A stretch of DNA of 64,000 bases from Paraphaeosphaeria minitans (lineage: Eukaryota; Ascomycota; Dothideomycetes; Pleosporales; Didymosphaeriaceae), in contig WJXW01000018.1 in the NCBI GenBank assembly GCA_015832175.1, positions 1-64,000 on the forward strand, read 5' to 3'. Shown here one piece after another: positions 1 to 9,500 of this stretch. Under the pieces are notes generated by a model, which saw only the letters and a list, made by a program, of their open reading frames with translations, was not told the DNA's origin and did no database searches. Within the stretch, counting starts at the first letter, position 1. Each line of letters begins with the position of its first letter. A program made the translations under genes and the position numbers.

Positions 1-510
1 GACTAGTTAATTACCTTAGCGCCTAATAGCGCGTTAGAATTTATTAACGCAGTAGCTTATACTAACTCCTCCTGCGCCTTAAGCGCTTCTAACTTATGTA
101 TAGTACTTATGCTATAATTAAATAATTCTTATTCTTTCTAATATAATTTCTTTTACTAATTGCGTAAGCGCGCTATCTTCTCTTACACCTAATAGGCGCG
201 AAAGAGAGCTACCTTAGCTAGCTCTTCTTTAATATAGAGCTTTGCCTCCTCTTTAGCCTCTAACTTTTCTAACCTCTCTATTTTAGCATCTATTTTTAAA
301 TAATCTAGTAAAGGGATCTCTTTAGGCTTGCACTTCTAGTTTCCCTATCTAACGTAGTTAGTATACTAAGAGTGTAAAGAAGAAAGATAATAAGTATATT
401 TCTTCTTAGCATAGTATAAATAGGTAACTATTGCAAAAACGTAGTTTTTCTTAAGATAATTAGCTTAACTATAGCAATATTAAATAGAACAAGATAATAA
501 CTTTATAGGT
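1..510 (-). pseudogene. Antisense ORF of family-1 LTR element, subfamily B (partial)
   Basis: Minus-strand frame lying between pol and the 3' LTR of a plus-strand Ty3/gypsy element whose body is left of the window. Read from right to left it gives a region rich in Tyr and Lys, then SQYTNYVRQGNQKC, which becomes a C-x2-C-x7-C motif when TAT/TAC are read as RIP-altered TGT/TGC. A long charged coiled coil follows (IERLEKLEAKEEAKLYIKEE and further Glu/Lys/Leu-rich stretches). The right-to-left order Cys motif then coiled coil is the same as in the equivalent frames at 12890-13367, 20890-21354 and 41634-42150. Stops are TAG/TAA only. Function is unknown; the Cys spacing recalls the start of fungal Zn2Cys6 or CCHC-like fingers. 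The start codon is not clear. Confidence 0.5.
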
Positions 511-536
511 AGTTAACTTATAAGGATATTAAGCTT

Positions 537-551
537 AGAGGGGGAGGATAA
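537..551 (+). other. Polypurine tract of subfamily-B element
   Basis: Purine run AGAGGGGGAGGATAA directly before the 3' LTR. It is the expected primer site for plus-strand DNA synthesis. The same GGGGATAA-type tract precedes the LTRs at 13405 and 21465 and, on the other strand, 41596. Confidence 0.75.
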
Positions 552-1007
552 TATTAGGATCTAGCTACGCATAAGCAGTAGGGCATAAGCTTATTAGACT
601 ACTAGTCTACTAGAGTTAGCTAACTAAGTAGTTAGGTAATAGGTTATAGGTCCTAAGGGTCCTAAGGACTGCACAGGCCTCGCCTATATAGGAACTCTAG
701 GACGCGTGGGACTCGCCTACACAGGACTCTAGGACATATAGGACTCTAGGACATATAGGACTCTAGGACATATAGGATTCTAGGATGTGTAGGACTACTT
801 AGTATATAGGAACGCGAGAATAAGCTTCTTATACTTATATTTAATCTATTTATTAATCTATTATTTAGATTCTAGTAGACTAAATTATTAACTTATTACA
901 CTTTATAAGATACTATTATATTAATAAGACCTTCCACCTTCTGTAAGTACTCCTGCCTAAGAACCAACCTTAACCCTTTAGGACTAGCTACCCTCTTAAA
1001 TTTAACA
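552..1007 (+). repeat. 3' LTR, family 1 subfamily B (456 bp)
   Basis: Starts TATTAGGATC (TG altered to TA) after a polypurine tract and ends TTTAACA. From the TATATAGG box at about 796 onward it matches all other family-1 LTRs in the window. The U3 part (552-795) is unique to this copy and holds a 17-bp minisatellite. The next five bases, GTTAT (1008-1012), would be the target duplication; its partner lies outside the window. The insertion is into the pol of an inverted family-1 copy. Confidence 0.85.
723..790 (+). repeat. 17-bp minisatellite in LTR U3
   Basis: Four tandem units of AGGACTCTAGGACATAT (723-739, 740-756, 757-773, 774-790, the last diverged), with looser copies just upstream at 681-720. 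It sits directly upstream of the TATA box, where enhancer repeats often occur in LTRs. Confidence 0.85.
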
Positions 1008-1382
1008 GTTATGTATTATTAACTAAGGTAATCCTAAGACTAACTTATGCTTAGATCCTAGTAAGACATCTAAGGTAAGTTCCTCTCTATGTCCTTAGAC
1101 TATTATTATGGTAGTGACCTCCTAGTATATCTAAGGTGTCTTAGGCATTAGGGATCTATTTACAACATAGATAATATAGGGTACTTCTTTCTCTAATATT
1201 ATAAGTCCTACTTATCTTACTGTCTAATAAGATATAAAATTCTTTCCTACTCCTAAGTCTATAAGAGCTTAAGCCTATATTCCTTTAAGCTATACTAGTA
1301 GCTTAACTAATACTATGCTTACTGTAGCATTTAATTTAATAAAGGCGTTTTCTTATCTAAGTTTAGGCCTAAAAAAAAATCT

Positions 1383-3213
1383 ATTTGTATAGGTTATAGT
1401 TAAGTTTAGGTGTCTAGTATACGTTTCTAAGTATCTGCTTCTATTGTTATTTTTAAGTACGTAGCTTATGTAAATTGTCTTCTTCTTCTTTTTTCTGTAA
1501 GGATGTTCTTCTGTTTTTCCTCCTATAGTTTTTACTATTCCTATGTACTAGTTAAATTAGTAGCTCTATTATTACTTCTTACGTAAGGCAGTTTACAAAG
1601 CTGTCTAAATGTTTAGCTATATAGTAGTATTTACAGTCTTAGTTTAAACACGTGTACTAGTACAGTTATATATAGTCTCTATTAACAAGTATATTATAGT
1701 ATTTGTTACCCTTTAGCGTAAGGTAAGGAAAGTATTTTACTTATTATTTATTCTAGAGGTGTTTGTTACAAGCTATAATAGGGTAGTCTATTCATATCTA
1801 TCTATAGCGTAGTTTCTTTCTAAGTTATTTCTTATTTTCCTCTTTCTCTACTTTATATTGTGCGTATATTAGTTCTTCGCAATGCGTCTATATATAGAAT
1901 TAGTGTGTAGGATTTTAGTAGTCTAAGTAATACTTTAGTACGTAGTCTAATTCCTTATTTTTATAGGGTTGTATCCCTTTTAGTGCCTAGTAGGGTTCTA
2001 TGTAGTCCTAAACATTTAGTTTATACTTATATAACATAGGGTTGTCTTCTTCCCACCTATTTTATAGGTAAGGAGTAGAAGATCTTAGTATCTCTTCTAC
2101 GTCTTCTACGTTGTAGTATATATTAGATTTATCTTCTAGATCTTTATATAATTGTAAGTTAAGTAAATCTAATTACTTACTTTATTCTAGTGTAACGCGT
2201 TAGTAACTAAATAGCGTTATAATAACTTCCTATTCCTTATTAAGTTCTTAGTCCTTAATAGTTAGTATATTTAACTTAGTTTAATAGACTTTGTTTTTTA
2301 ATCTATAGTTCCTAGCTATATAGCCTAGTTTACTATATATAAAGCATTTATAGGTCTTAGTTATTAGTTATTAACTTCTATTAGAGACGCGTTTATTAGG
2401 CTACTTAGGGCCTATTCTTTCTCCTTTTCCTTTGCCTATATAGTTAAACTAGACATCTTCTATTAGTTTGTATCTCTAGTAGTTCCTTAGCTATTGCCTT
2501 TAGACAATTCTAATAGGGTTCTTATAAACTATTTTTGCTAGTTATCTAAAGCTTATTACCCTAGGGTTCTAGTAGAGCTCTTATTATAGTGAAAACTATT
2601 CTCTATTAATTCTAATAGTTTCTTTATATAGTTCTTTAAGGTTAGCAATTTGTGCACTACTATGTAAAAGTTCCTTACGTAGTTTCTATTTAAGTCCTTA
2701 TTTATACATGTTCTAAAGAGATTTATTATCCTAGTTAAGTTACACAGCGTATCTATAAAACTTAGCTATATACTTAGCTACTAATTATTTCTAAGTTATA
2801 GTCTAAATCTTTACTTTTGCAATAGAGTCTTTATTAGTAATTCTAAAGAGTTATCTAAAGTATTTCTTAAAGTTATTATAATCTTTAATAATATTAACTA
2901 TATTAGCGTGTTTATTTACGTAATTGTTGTTATTATTATTGTAGTCTATTCCTAGGTACTTTTTAAAGTAGGGATAGATCTATAATCCTATATCTCCTTA
3001 TATATATATCGCTGTGAAGATAACCTTCTTCTTATTTTTAAGGGGTTTATCTAAGTTAAAGAAGTAGAGGTCTAACTAGAGAATCTAGATGTTAGTTTAA
3101 AATTGTTTACTAAAGTAGAGATTAGGTTTATACGCCTTACTACTATCTTTTATAGGAGTAATCTTAGCGGCACCTAAAGCCGTAGAAGAGGTAGAAGTTT
3201 ATAAAGTACTTAT
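1383..3213 (-). pseudogene. gag of inverted family-1 copy
   Basis: Capsid/nucleocapsid polyprotein gene, colinear with the gag at 7659-9500. The start codon is ATA (RIP-altered ATG) at 3213, 17 nt inside the LTR as in the other copies. The CCHC zinc knuckle lies near 2300-2345 and reads C-F-I-Y-S-K-L-G-Y-I-A-R-N-Y, so two Cys and the His are mutated by transitions. Many in-frame TAG/TAA. Non-functional. Confidence 0.75.
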
Positions 3214-3230
3214 GTTAAGGGTGTTTAAGA

Positions 3231-3641
3231 TGTTAAATCTAAGAGGGTAGCTAGTCCTAAAGGGTTAAGGTTAGTTCTTAGGCAGGAGTACTTACAGAAG
3301 GTAGAAGGTCTTGTTAATACAATAGTATCTTACAAAGTATAATAAGTTAATAATTTGGTCTGCTAGAATCTAAACGATAGATTAATAAATAGATTAAATA
3401 TAAGTATAGAGAGCCTATCCTCGCGTTCCTATATACTTTAAGTAATTAGTGGACTAATCGCTCTAATTAAACTAATTAAGTACTAATTAGTTGCTTAGTA
3501 TATTGAGTGCTTAGTCTAATTAGTTGTCTTGGCGCTCTAATCACACTAATTAGGTTATGTGACCTTTTATGCTGTGCCACTTAAACAACAAATGTAGATA
3601 CATATAAAGATCCTGGGAGGCCTAGCCTTCGGATCTTAATA
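3231..3641 (-). repeat. 5' LTR, family 1 subfamily D (411 bp, inverted)
   Basis: On the minus strand it starts TATTAAGATCCG (TG altered to TA) at 3641 and ends TTTAACA at 3231. R-U5 matches the other family-1 LTRs; the U3 (about 3436-3641) is different from subfamilies A, B and C. The helicase sequence GGTAAG resumes at 3642. The outer boundary was placed by likeness to the TGTTAGGATC starts of subfamilies B and C, so it is less certain than the inner one. Confidence 0.7.
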
Positions 3642-3907
3642 GGTAAGTACTTAGGAGTAGTGCTAAACACGCTTAACTACTAACACACAGTAGTAGGGAT
3701 TAGGCAGGAGGTAGTTAGGGATATATTTAGGCGGGGTTACTAAGACGAGGTAGGTAAGATTAAAGAGCCTAAGGTTAATAAGGATAGTAAGAGCCTATTA
3801 GAGCTATAGAGTGCGTAGATAACTAAAATTAGTCTAGCTAACTATAGCATGCCTATTAATATTATAAAGTATCTTAGTATATGTTTAATTAAGACCTTCT
3901 AGCCGCT
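3642..3907 (+). pseudogene. RecQ-like helicase copy A, fragment 1
   Basis: Matches 25072-25342 of helicase copy B at clear nucleotide level. It encodes the segment just before the helicase core (VVGIRREVVRDVFRQGY, LLELQ, IIKYLS). The fragment stops at CCGCT (3903-3907), the left target duplication of the composite retroelement, and the gene resumes at 13769. The N-terminal part must lie left of the inverted element, outside the window. Stops are RIP-type only. Confidence 0.85.
3903..3907. repeat. Target-site duplication, left (CCGCT)
   Basis: CCGCT here and CCACT at 13769-13773 flank the composite element. The uninterrupted copy B has CTGCT at this place (near 25338). The single G/A difference is a RIP transition after insertion. 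Confidence 0.85.
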
Positions 3908-4271
3908 TATTATATACCAGATAACAACGTGGGACTCGGGCGCTTATAAAGGTGTGATAAAGCGATAACAGGATTATAAACATAACAAAAAAACGCTAAG
4001 CAACTTAGATTAGGTCACGTGAAGTGCTAAGTTACTTAGTGGCACTAAGCAGCAGAGCAGCCTTATAATATAGAAACGCGAGAATAGGCTCTTTATACTT
4101 ATATTTAATCTATTTATTAATCTATTGTTTAGATTCTAGTAGACTAAATTATTAACTTATTACACTTTGTAAGATACTATTATATTAATAAGACCTTCTA
4201 CCTTCTATAAGTACTCCTGCCTAAGAACTAACCTTAACCCTTTAGGACTAGCTACCCTCTTAGATTTAACA
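3908..4271 (+). repeat. 5' LTR of element 1 (subfamily A1, 364 bp)
   Basis: Starts TATTATATACC (RIP form of TGTTACGTACC) and ends TTTAACA. Length equals the right outer LTR 13405-13768. It lacks the 47-bp duplication present in A2 LTRs. Confidence 0.9.
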
Positions 4272-4288
4272 TCTTAAACACCTTTAAT

Positions 4289-6130
4289 ATAAGTACTTTA
4301 TAAACTCCTACCTCTTCTATAGCTTTAGGTGCCGCTAAGATTACTCCTATAAAGGATAGCAGTAAGGTGTATAAACCTAATCTCTACTTTAGTAAACAAT
4401 CTTAAACTAACGTCTAGATTCTCTAGTTAGACCTCTACTTCTTTAACTTAAACAAACCCCTTAAAGACAAAAAGAAGGTTATCTTCGCAGTAATATATAT
4501 ATAAAGAGATGCAGAATTATAGATCTATCCCTACCTCAAAAAGTACCTAGGAATAGACTATAATAATAATAATAATAATTACGCAAACAAGTATACTAAT
4601 ATAGTTAATATTATTAAGGATTATAATAACTTTAAAAAATACTTTAAATAACTCTTTAGAATTGCTAATAAGGACTCTATTATAAAAGCAAAGATTTAGA
4701 CTATAACTTAGAAATAATTAGTAGCTAAGTATATAGCTAAGTTTTATAAATACGCTGTGCAACTTAACTAGAATAATAAATCTCTTTAGAATATATATAA
4801 ATAAGAACTTAAATAGAAACTACGTAAGAAACTCTTACGTAGTAGTATACAAATTACTAACCTTAAAGAACTATATAAAGAAACTATTAGGATTAATAGA
4901 GAATAGTTCTCGCTATAATAAGAGCTCTACTAAAACTCTAGGATAATAAGCTTTAGACAACTAGCAAAAGTAGTTTATAAAAACCCTATTAGAATCGTCT
5001 AAAAGCAACAGCTAAGGAACTACTAGAGATACAAACTAATAAAAGATGTCTAGTTTAACTACTTAGGCAAAGGAAAAGAAAGAAGGATAGGCCCTAAGCA
5101 GCCTAATAAACGCGTCTCTAATAGAAGTTAATAACTAATAACTAAAACCTGTAAATGCTTTATATATAGTAAACTAGGCCATATAGCCAGGAACTGTAAA
5201 TTAAAGAACAAAGTCTATTAAACTAAGTTAAATATACTAACTATTAAGGACTAAGAACCTAATAAGGAATAGAAAGTTATTATAACGCTATTTAGTTACT
5301 AACGCGTTACACTAGAGTAAAGTAAGTAATTAGATTTACCTAACTTATAATTATATAAAGATCTAGAAGACAACTCTAACGTATACTACAACGTAGAAGA
5401 CGTAGAAGAAATACTAAAATCTCCTACTCCTCACCTATAAAGTAGGCAGGAAGAAGACAACCCTATATTACCTAAGTATAAACTAAATGTTTAGGACTAT
5501 ATAGAACCCTACTAGGCACTAAAAGGGATGTGACCCTATAAAAATAAGGAATTAGACTATATACTAAAGTACTACCTAGACCACCAAAATCCTACACACT
5601 AATTCTATATATAGACATATTGCGAAGAACTAACATGCGTATAACATAAGATAGAGAAAGAGGAGAATAAGAAATAATCTAGAAAGAAACTACGCTGTAG
5701 ATAGATATAGATAGACTACTCTATCGCAGCTTATAATAAACACCTCTAGGATAAATAATAAGTAAAATACTTTCTTTACCTTACACTAAAAGGTAATAAA
5801 TACTATAATATACTTATTAATAGAGACTATATATAACTATACTAGTATACGTGTCTAAACTAAGACTGCAAATACTACTATATAGCTAAATATTTGAACA
5901 GCTTTATAAACTACCCTACGTAAGAAGTAATAACAAAACTACTAATTTAACTAGTACATAGGAATAGTAAAGACTACAAGAGGAAAAACAGAAGAATATC
6001 CTTATAGGAAGAAGAAGAAGATAATCTACATAAGCCACGTACTTAAAAATAATAATAGAAGTAGATGCTTAGCAACGTATACTAGGCACTAGAACTTAAC
6101 TATAACCTATATAAATAGATGTCTTTTTTA
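4289..6130 (+). pseudogene. gag of element 1
   Basis: Colinear, without net indel, with the gag of elements 2, 3 and 4: 610 codons from ATA (altered ATG, 4289) to the ATG/ATA before the slippery site. The CCHC knuckle at about 5155-5196 reads C-F-I-Y-S-K-L-G-H-I-A-R-N-C, so only the second Cys is lost. The N-terminus begins with a short Ser/Thr/Gln/Pro stretch, as in fungal chromovirus Gag. Many RIP stops. Confidence 0.8.
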
Positions 6131-7230
6131 GGCCTAAACTTAGATAAGAAAACGCCTTTATTAAATTAAATACTATAGTAAGCACAGTATTAGTTAAACT
6201 ACTAGTATAGGTTAAAGAAACATAGGCTTAAGCTCTTATAGACTTAGAAGTAGAAAAGAATTTTATATCTTATTAGATAGTAAGACAAGCAGGACTTATA
6301 ATATTAGAGAAAAAAGTACTCTATATTATCTATATCGCAAATAGATCCCTAATGCCTAAGACACCTTAAATATACTAAAAGGTTACTACTATAATAATAG
6401 TCTAAGGATATAGAGAGAAACTTACCTTAGATATCTTACTAGAATCTAAATATAAGTTAGTCTTAGGATTACCTTAGTTAACAATACACAACCTACAAAT
6501 TAACTAGGGTATAAAGAAAATATTATTTAAACGCTGTAATTATGTATTATAAGCAAAGCCTACGTATTAACTAAAAATAATAGTAGATAAGGGAGTTATT
6601 AATAATATAATACCGCAATAGACAGTTAAAAAATAGAAATACACTTTAGCAGACACTAGCAGGAACCACTAGGTTAAGAAGCGTAAGAAGGAGGACAATA
6701 GTACACCTCTTACCTTACTAAGAGAGTATAGGAAATAGACACATATATTTATAGAAAAGAAAGGAAAAGCAAACCTACTAGAACATTAACCCTAGAATCT
6801 TACGATAGACCTAGAAAAAGGAAAGACACTACCCTTTAGACTACTATATAGCAAGATAGGAGAAGAACTCCTTAAAGAACGTAATTTTATTAAGATAAAC
6901 CTTAAGAAAGGATATATATAACTATTAAAGTTACTAGTAGTAAGCCCTTTTATGTTTATTAAGAAAAAGGATAGATTAGACAGACTATACGTTAACTACT
7001 AACAACTTAACAATATAATAATAAAGAACTAATATCCACTACTAAACATTACAGAGCTATAAGATTAACTATCTTAAGCCAAGATATTTATAATAATAGA
7101 TCTAAGAGACAGTTACCACCTTATACAAATTAAGAAAGGTAAAGAATAGAAAATAGCGTTTTAATTACGCTATAGACTATTTAAGTATAAGGTTATGCTA
7201 TTTAGACTTATAAATGCACTAGCAGCTTTT
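6124..7230 (+). pseudogene. pol fragment of element 1 (protease and first part of RT)
   Basis: Begins at the slippery heptamer TTTTTTA (6124-6130) and runs in the -1 frame. Protease is near 6232 (ALIDL, the aspartic A-x-D-S/T-G site in degraded form). RT runs to the motif before the active site and stops at CAGCTTTT (7230), where the LTR of element 2 begins. The tract 6781-7109 is identical to 18173-18501 of element 3 (see findings). Confidence 0.8.
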
Positions 7231-7641
7231 TATTACGTACCAGATAACAACGTGGGACTCGGGCGCTTATAAAGGTGTGATAAAGCGACAACAGGGTTAC
7301 AAACGTAACAAAGAGACGCTAAGTAACTTAGATTAGGTCACGTAATATGCTTAGTTACTTAGCAGCACTAAGCAGTAGAGCTGGTTACGTAAAGTGCTTA
7401 GTTACTTAGTGGCACTAAGCAGCGGAGCAGCCTTAGTATATAGGAACGTAAGAATAGGCTCTCTATACTTGTGTTTAATCTATTTATTAATCTATTGTTT
7501 AGATTCTAGTAGACCAAATTATTAACTTATTACACTTCGCAAGATACTATTATATTAATAAGACCTTCTACCTTCTATAAGTACTCCTGCCTAAGAACTA
7601 ACCTTAACCCTTTAGGACTAGCTACCCTCTTAGATTTAATA
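7231..7641 (+). repeat. 5' LTR of element 2 (subfamily A2, 411 bp)
   Basis: Starts TATTACGTACC and ends TTTAATA. It contains a 47-bp tandem duplication (around 7343-7436) of the block with CTTAGTTACTTAGCAGCAC, not found in the 364-bp LTRs. The TATA box TATATAGG is near 7438, and CTTGTGTTTAATC follows 30-35 bp downstream at the expected start of R. Both LTRs of element 4 (41186-41596, 47359-47769) are also 411 bp. Confidence 0.9.
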
Positions 7642-7658
7642 TCTTAAACACCCTTAAC

Positions 7659-9500
7659 ATAAGTACTTTACAAATTCCTACCTCTTCTACAGCTTTAGGT
7701 GCTGCCAAGATTACTCTTATAAAAGATAGCAGTAAGGCGCATAAACCTAATCTTTACTTTAGTGAACAATTTTAAACTAACGTCTAGATTCTCTAGTTAG
7801 ACCTCTACTTCTTTAACTTAGATAAACCTCTTAAAGATAAAAAGAAAGTTATCTTCGCAGTAATATATATACAAGAAGATATAGGATTATAGATCTATTC
7901 CTACCTTAAAAAGTACCTAGGAATAGACCACAATAACAACAATAATAACTACATAGACAACTATACTAATACAGTTAATATTATTAAGGATTATAATAAC
8001 TTTAAGAAATACCTTAAATAACTCTTTAAGATTACTAATAAGGACTCTATTGCGAAAGCAAAGATTTAGACTATAACTTAGAAATAATTAGTAGCTAAGT
8101 ATATAGCTAAGTTTCGTAGATACACTGTGTAACTTAACTAGGACAATAAATCTCTTTAGGATATGTATAAATAAGGACTTAAATAGAAATTATATAAGGA
8201 ACTCTTACGTAGTAGTGCACAAATTACTAACCTTAAAGAACTATATAAAGAAACTACTAGAATTAATAGAGAGTAGTTTTTACTGCAATAGGAGCTTTAC
8301 TAAAACCCTAGGGTGATAAGCTTTAGATAACTAGTAAAAGTAGTTTATAAGAACCCTGTTAGAATTATCTAAAAGTAATAGCTAAGGAACTACTAAAGAT
8401 ACAAACTAATAAAAGATGTCTAGTTTAACTACTTAGGCAAAGGAAAAGGAGGAAGAATAGGCCCTAAGTAGCCTAATAAACGCGTCTCTAATAGAAGTTA
8501 ATAACTAATAACTAAGACCTATAAATGCTTTACATGTGGCAAACTAGGCTATATAGCTAGAAACTATAGATTAAAGAACAAAGTCTATTAAACTAAGTTA
8601 AATATACTAACTATTAAGGACTAAGAACCTAATAAGGAATAGAAAGTTATTATAACGCTATTTAGTTACTAACGCATTACACTAGAGTAAAGTAAGTAAT
8701 TAGATTTATCTAACTTATAACTATATAAAGATCTAGAAGACAACTCTAACGTATACTACAACGCAGAAGACGTAGAAGAGATACTAAAATCTCCTACTCT
8801 TTACTTATAAAGTAGGTAGGAAGAAGATAACCCTATATCACCTAAGTATAAACTAAATGTTTAGGACTATATAGAACCCTACTAGGCACTAAAAGGAATG
8901 CAACCCTATAAAAATAAGAAGTTAGACTACGTACTAAAGTACTACCTAGACTACTAAAATCCTATACACTAATTCTGTATATGGACGCATTACAAAGAAC
9001 TAATATATATATAACACAAGATAAAGAAAAAAGAGAACAAGAAATAACCTAAAAGGAAACTGCGCTATAGATAGATATAGATAGACTACCCTATTACAGC
9101 TTACAATAAACACCTCTAGAATAAATAATAAGTAAAATACTTTCCTTACCTTACGCTAAAGGGTAATAAATGCTGTAATATACTTATTAATAGAAACTGT
9201 ATATAACTGTACTAGTACACGTGTCTAAACTAAGACTGCGAATACTACTATATAGCTAAACATTTAGACAGCTTTACAAACTACCCTACGTAAGAAGTAA
9301 TAATAGAACTACTAATTTAACTAGTATATAGGAATAGTAAAGACTGTAGGAGGAAAAACAGAAGAACATCCTTATAAGAAGAAGAAAAAGATAATCTACA
9401 TAAGCTATATATTTAAGAATAATAATAGAAGCGGATACTTAGTAACGTATACTAGGCACTAGAACTTAACTATAACCTACATAAATAGATGTCTTTTTTA
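7659..9500 (+). pseudogene. gag of element 2
   Basis: Gag polyprotein gene of a Ty3/gypsy chromovirus. ATA (altered ATG) lies 17 nt after the LTR. Frame 7659 stays in register to the zinc knuckle at 8526 (codon 290, C-F-T-C-G-K-L-G-Y-I-A-R-N-Y; last Cys and His changed to Tyr) and to the slippery site at codon 612. The C-terminal part is unusually long for a Gag: about 320 codons follow the knuckle. Stops are TAG/TAA at likely Gln/Trp codons. The start is supported by the same register and length in four copies. Confidence 0.85.
9494..9500 (+). promoter_or_regulatory. -1 ribosomal frameshift site (T TTT TTA) at gag/pol
   Basis: In gag frame the codons are TCT TTT TTA, giving the X-XXY-YYZ heptamer TTTTTTA. 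Slipping back one base makes the next codon AGG at 9500, which opens the frame that carries protease (9602) and RT (10565-10786). The 12-bp palindrome TTTAGGCCTAAA overlaps its 3' end. The same heptamer, at the same codon distance from the start, occurs at 6124, 17516 and (minus strand) 45506. Confidence 0.75.

Larger units (their letters stand above)
1008..3641 (-). mobile_element. Family-1 Ty3/gypsy element, inverted 5' part (subfamily D)
   Basis: Minus-strand copy consisting of its 5' LTR (3231-3641), gag and the start of pol as far as the protease region. Its pol is broken at 1008 by the insertion of the subfamily-B element, so the rest should lie left of the window. It was itself inserted in RecQ-like helicase copy A, whose sequence resumes at 3642. 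RIP stops fill all frames. The gag/pol junction has lost one base relative to the other copies and its T-run is lengthened. Confidence 0.85.

Noticed and set aside
3591..3641. Short tRNA-like or SINE-like segment before helicase fragment A
   Set aside because: Likeness of TATTAAGATCCG to the starts of the other LTR subfamilies makes it the U3 end of the inverted LTR instead.
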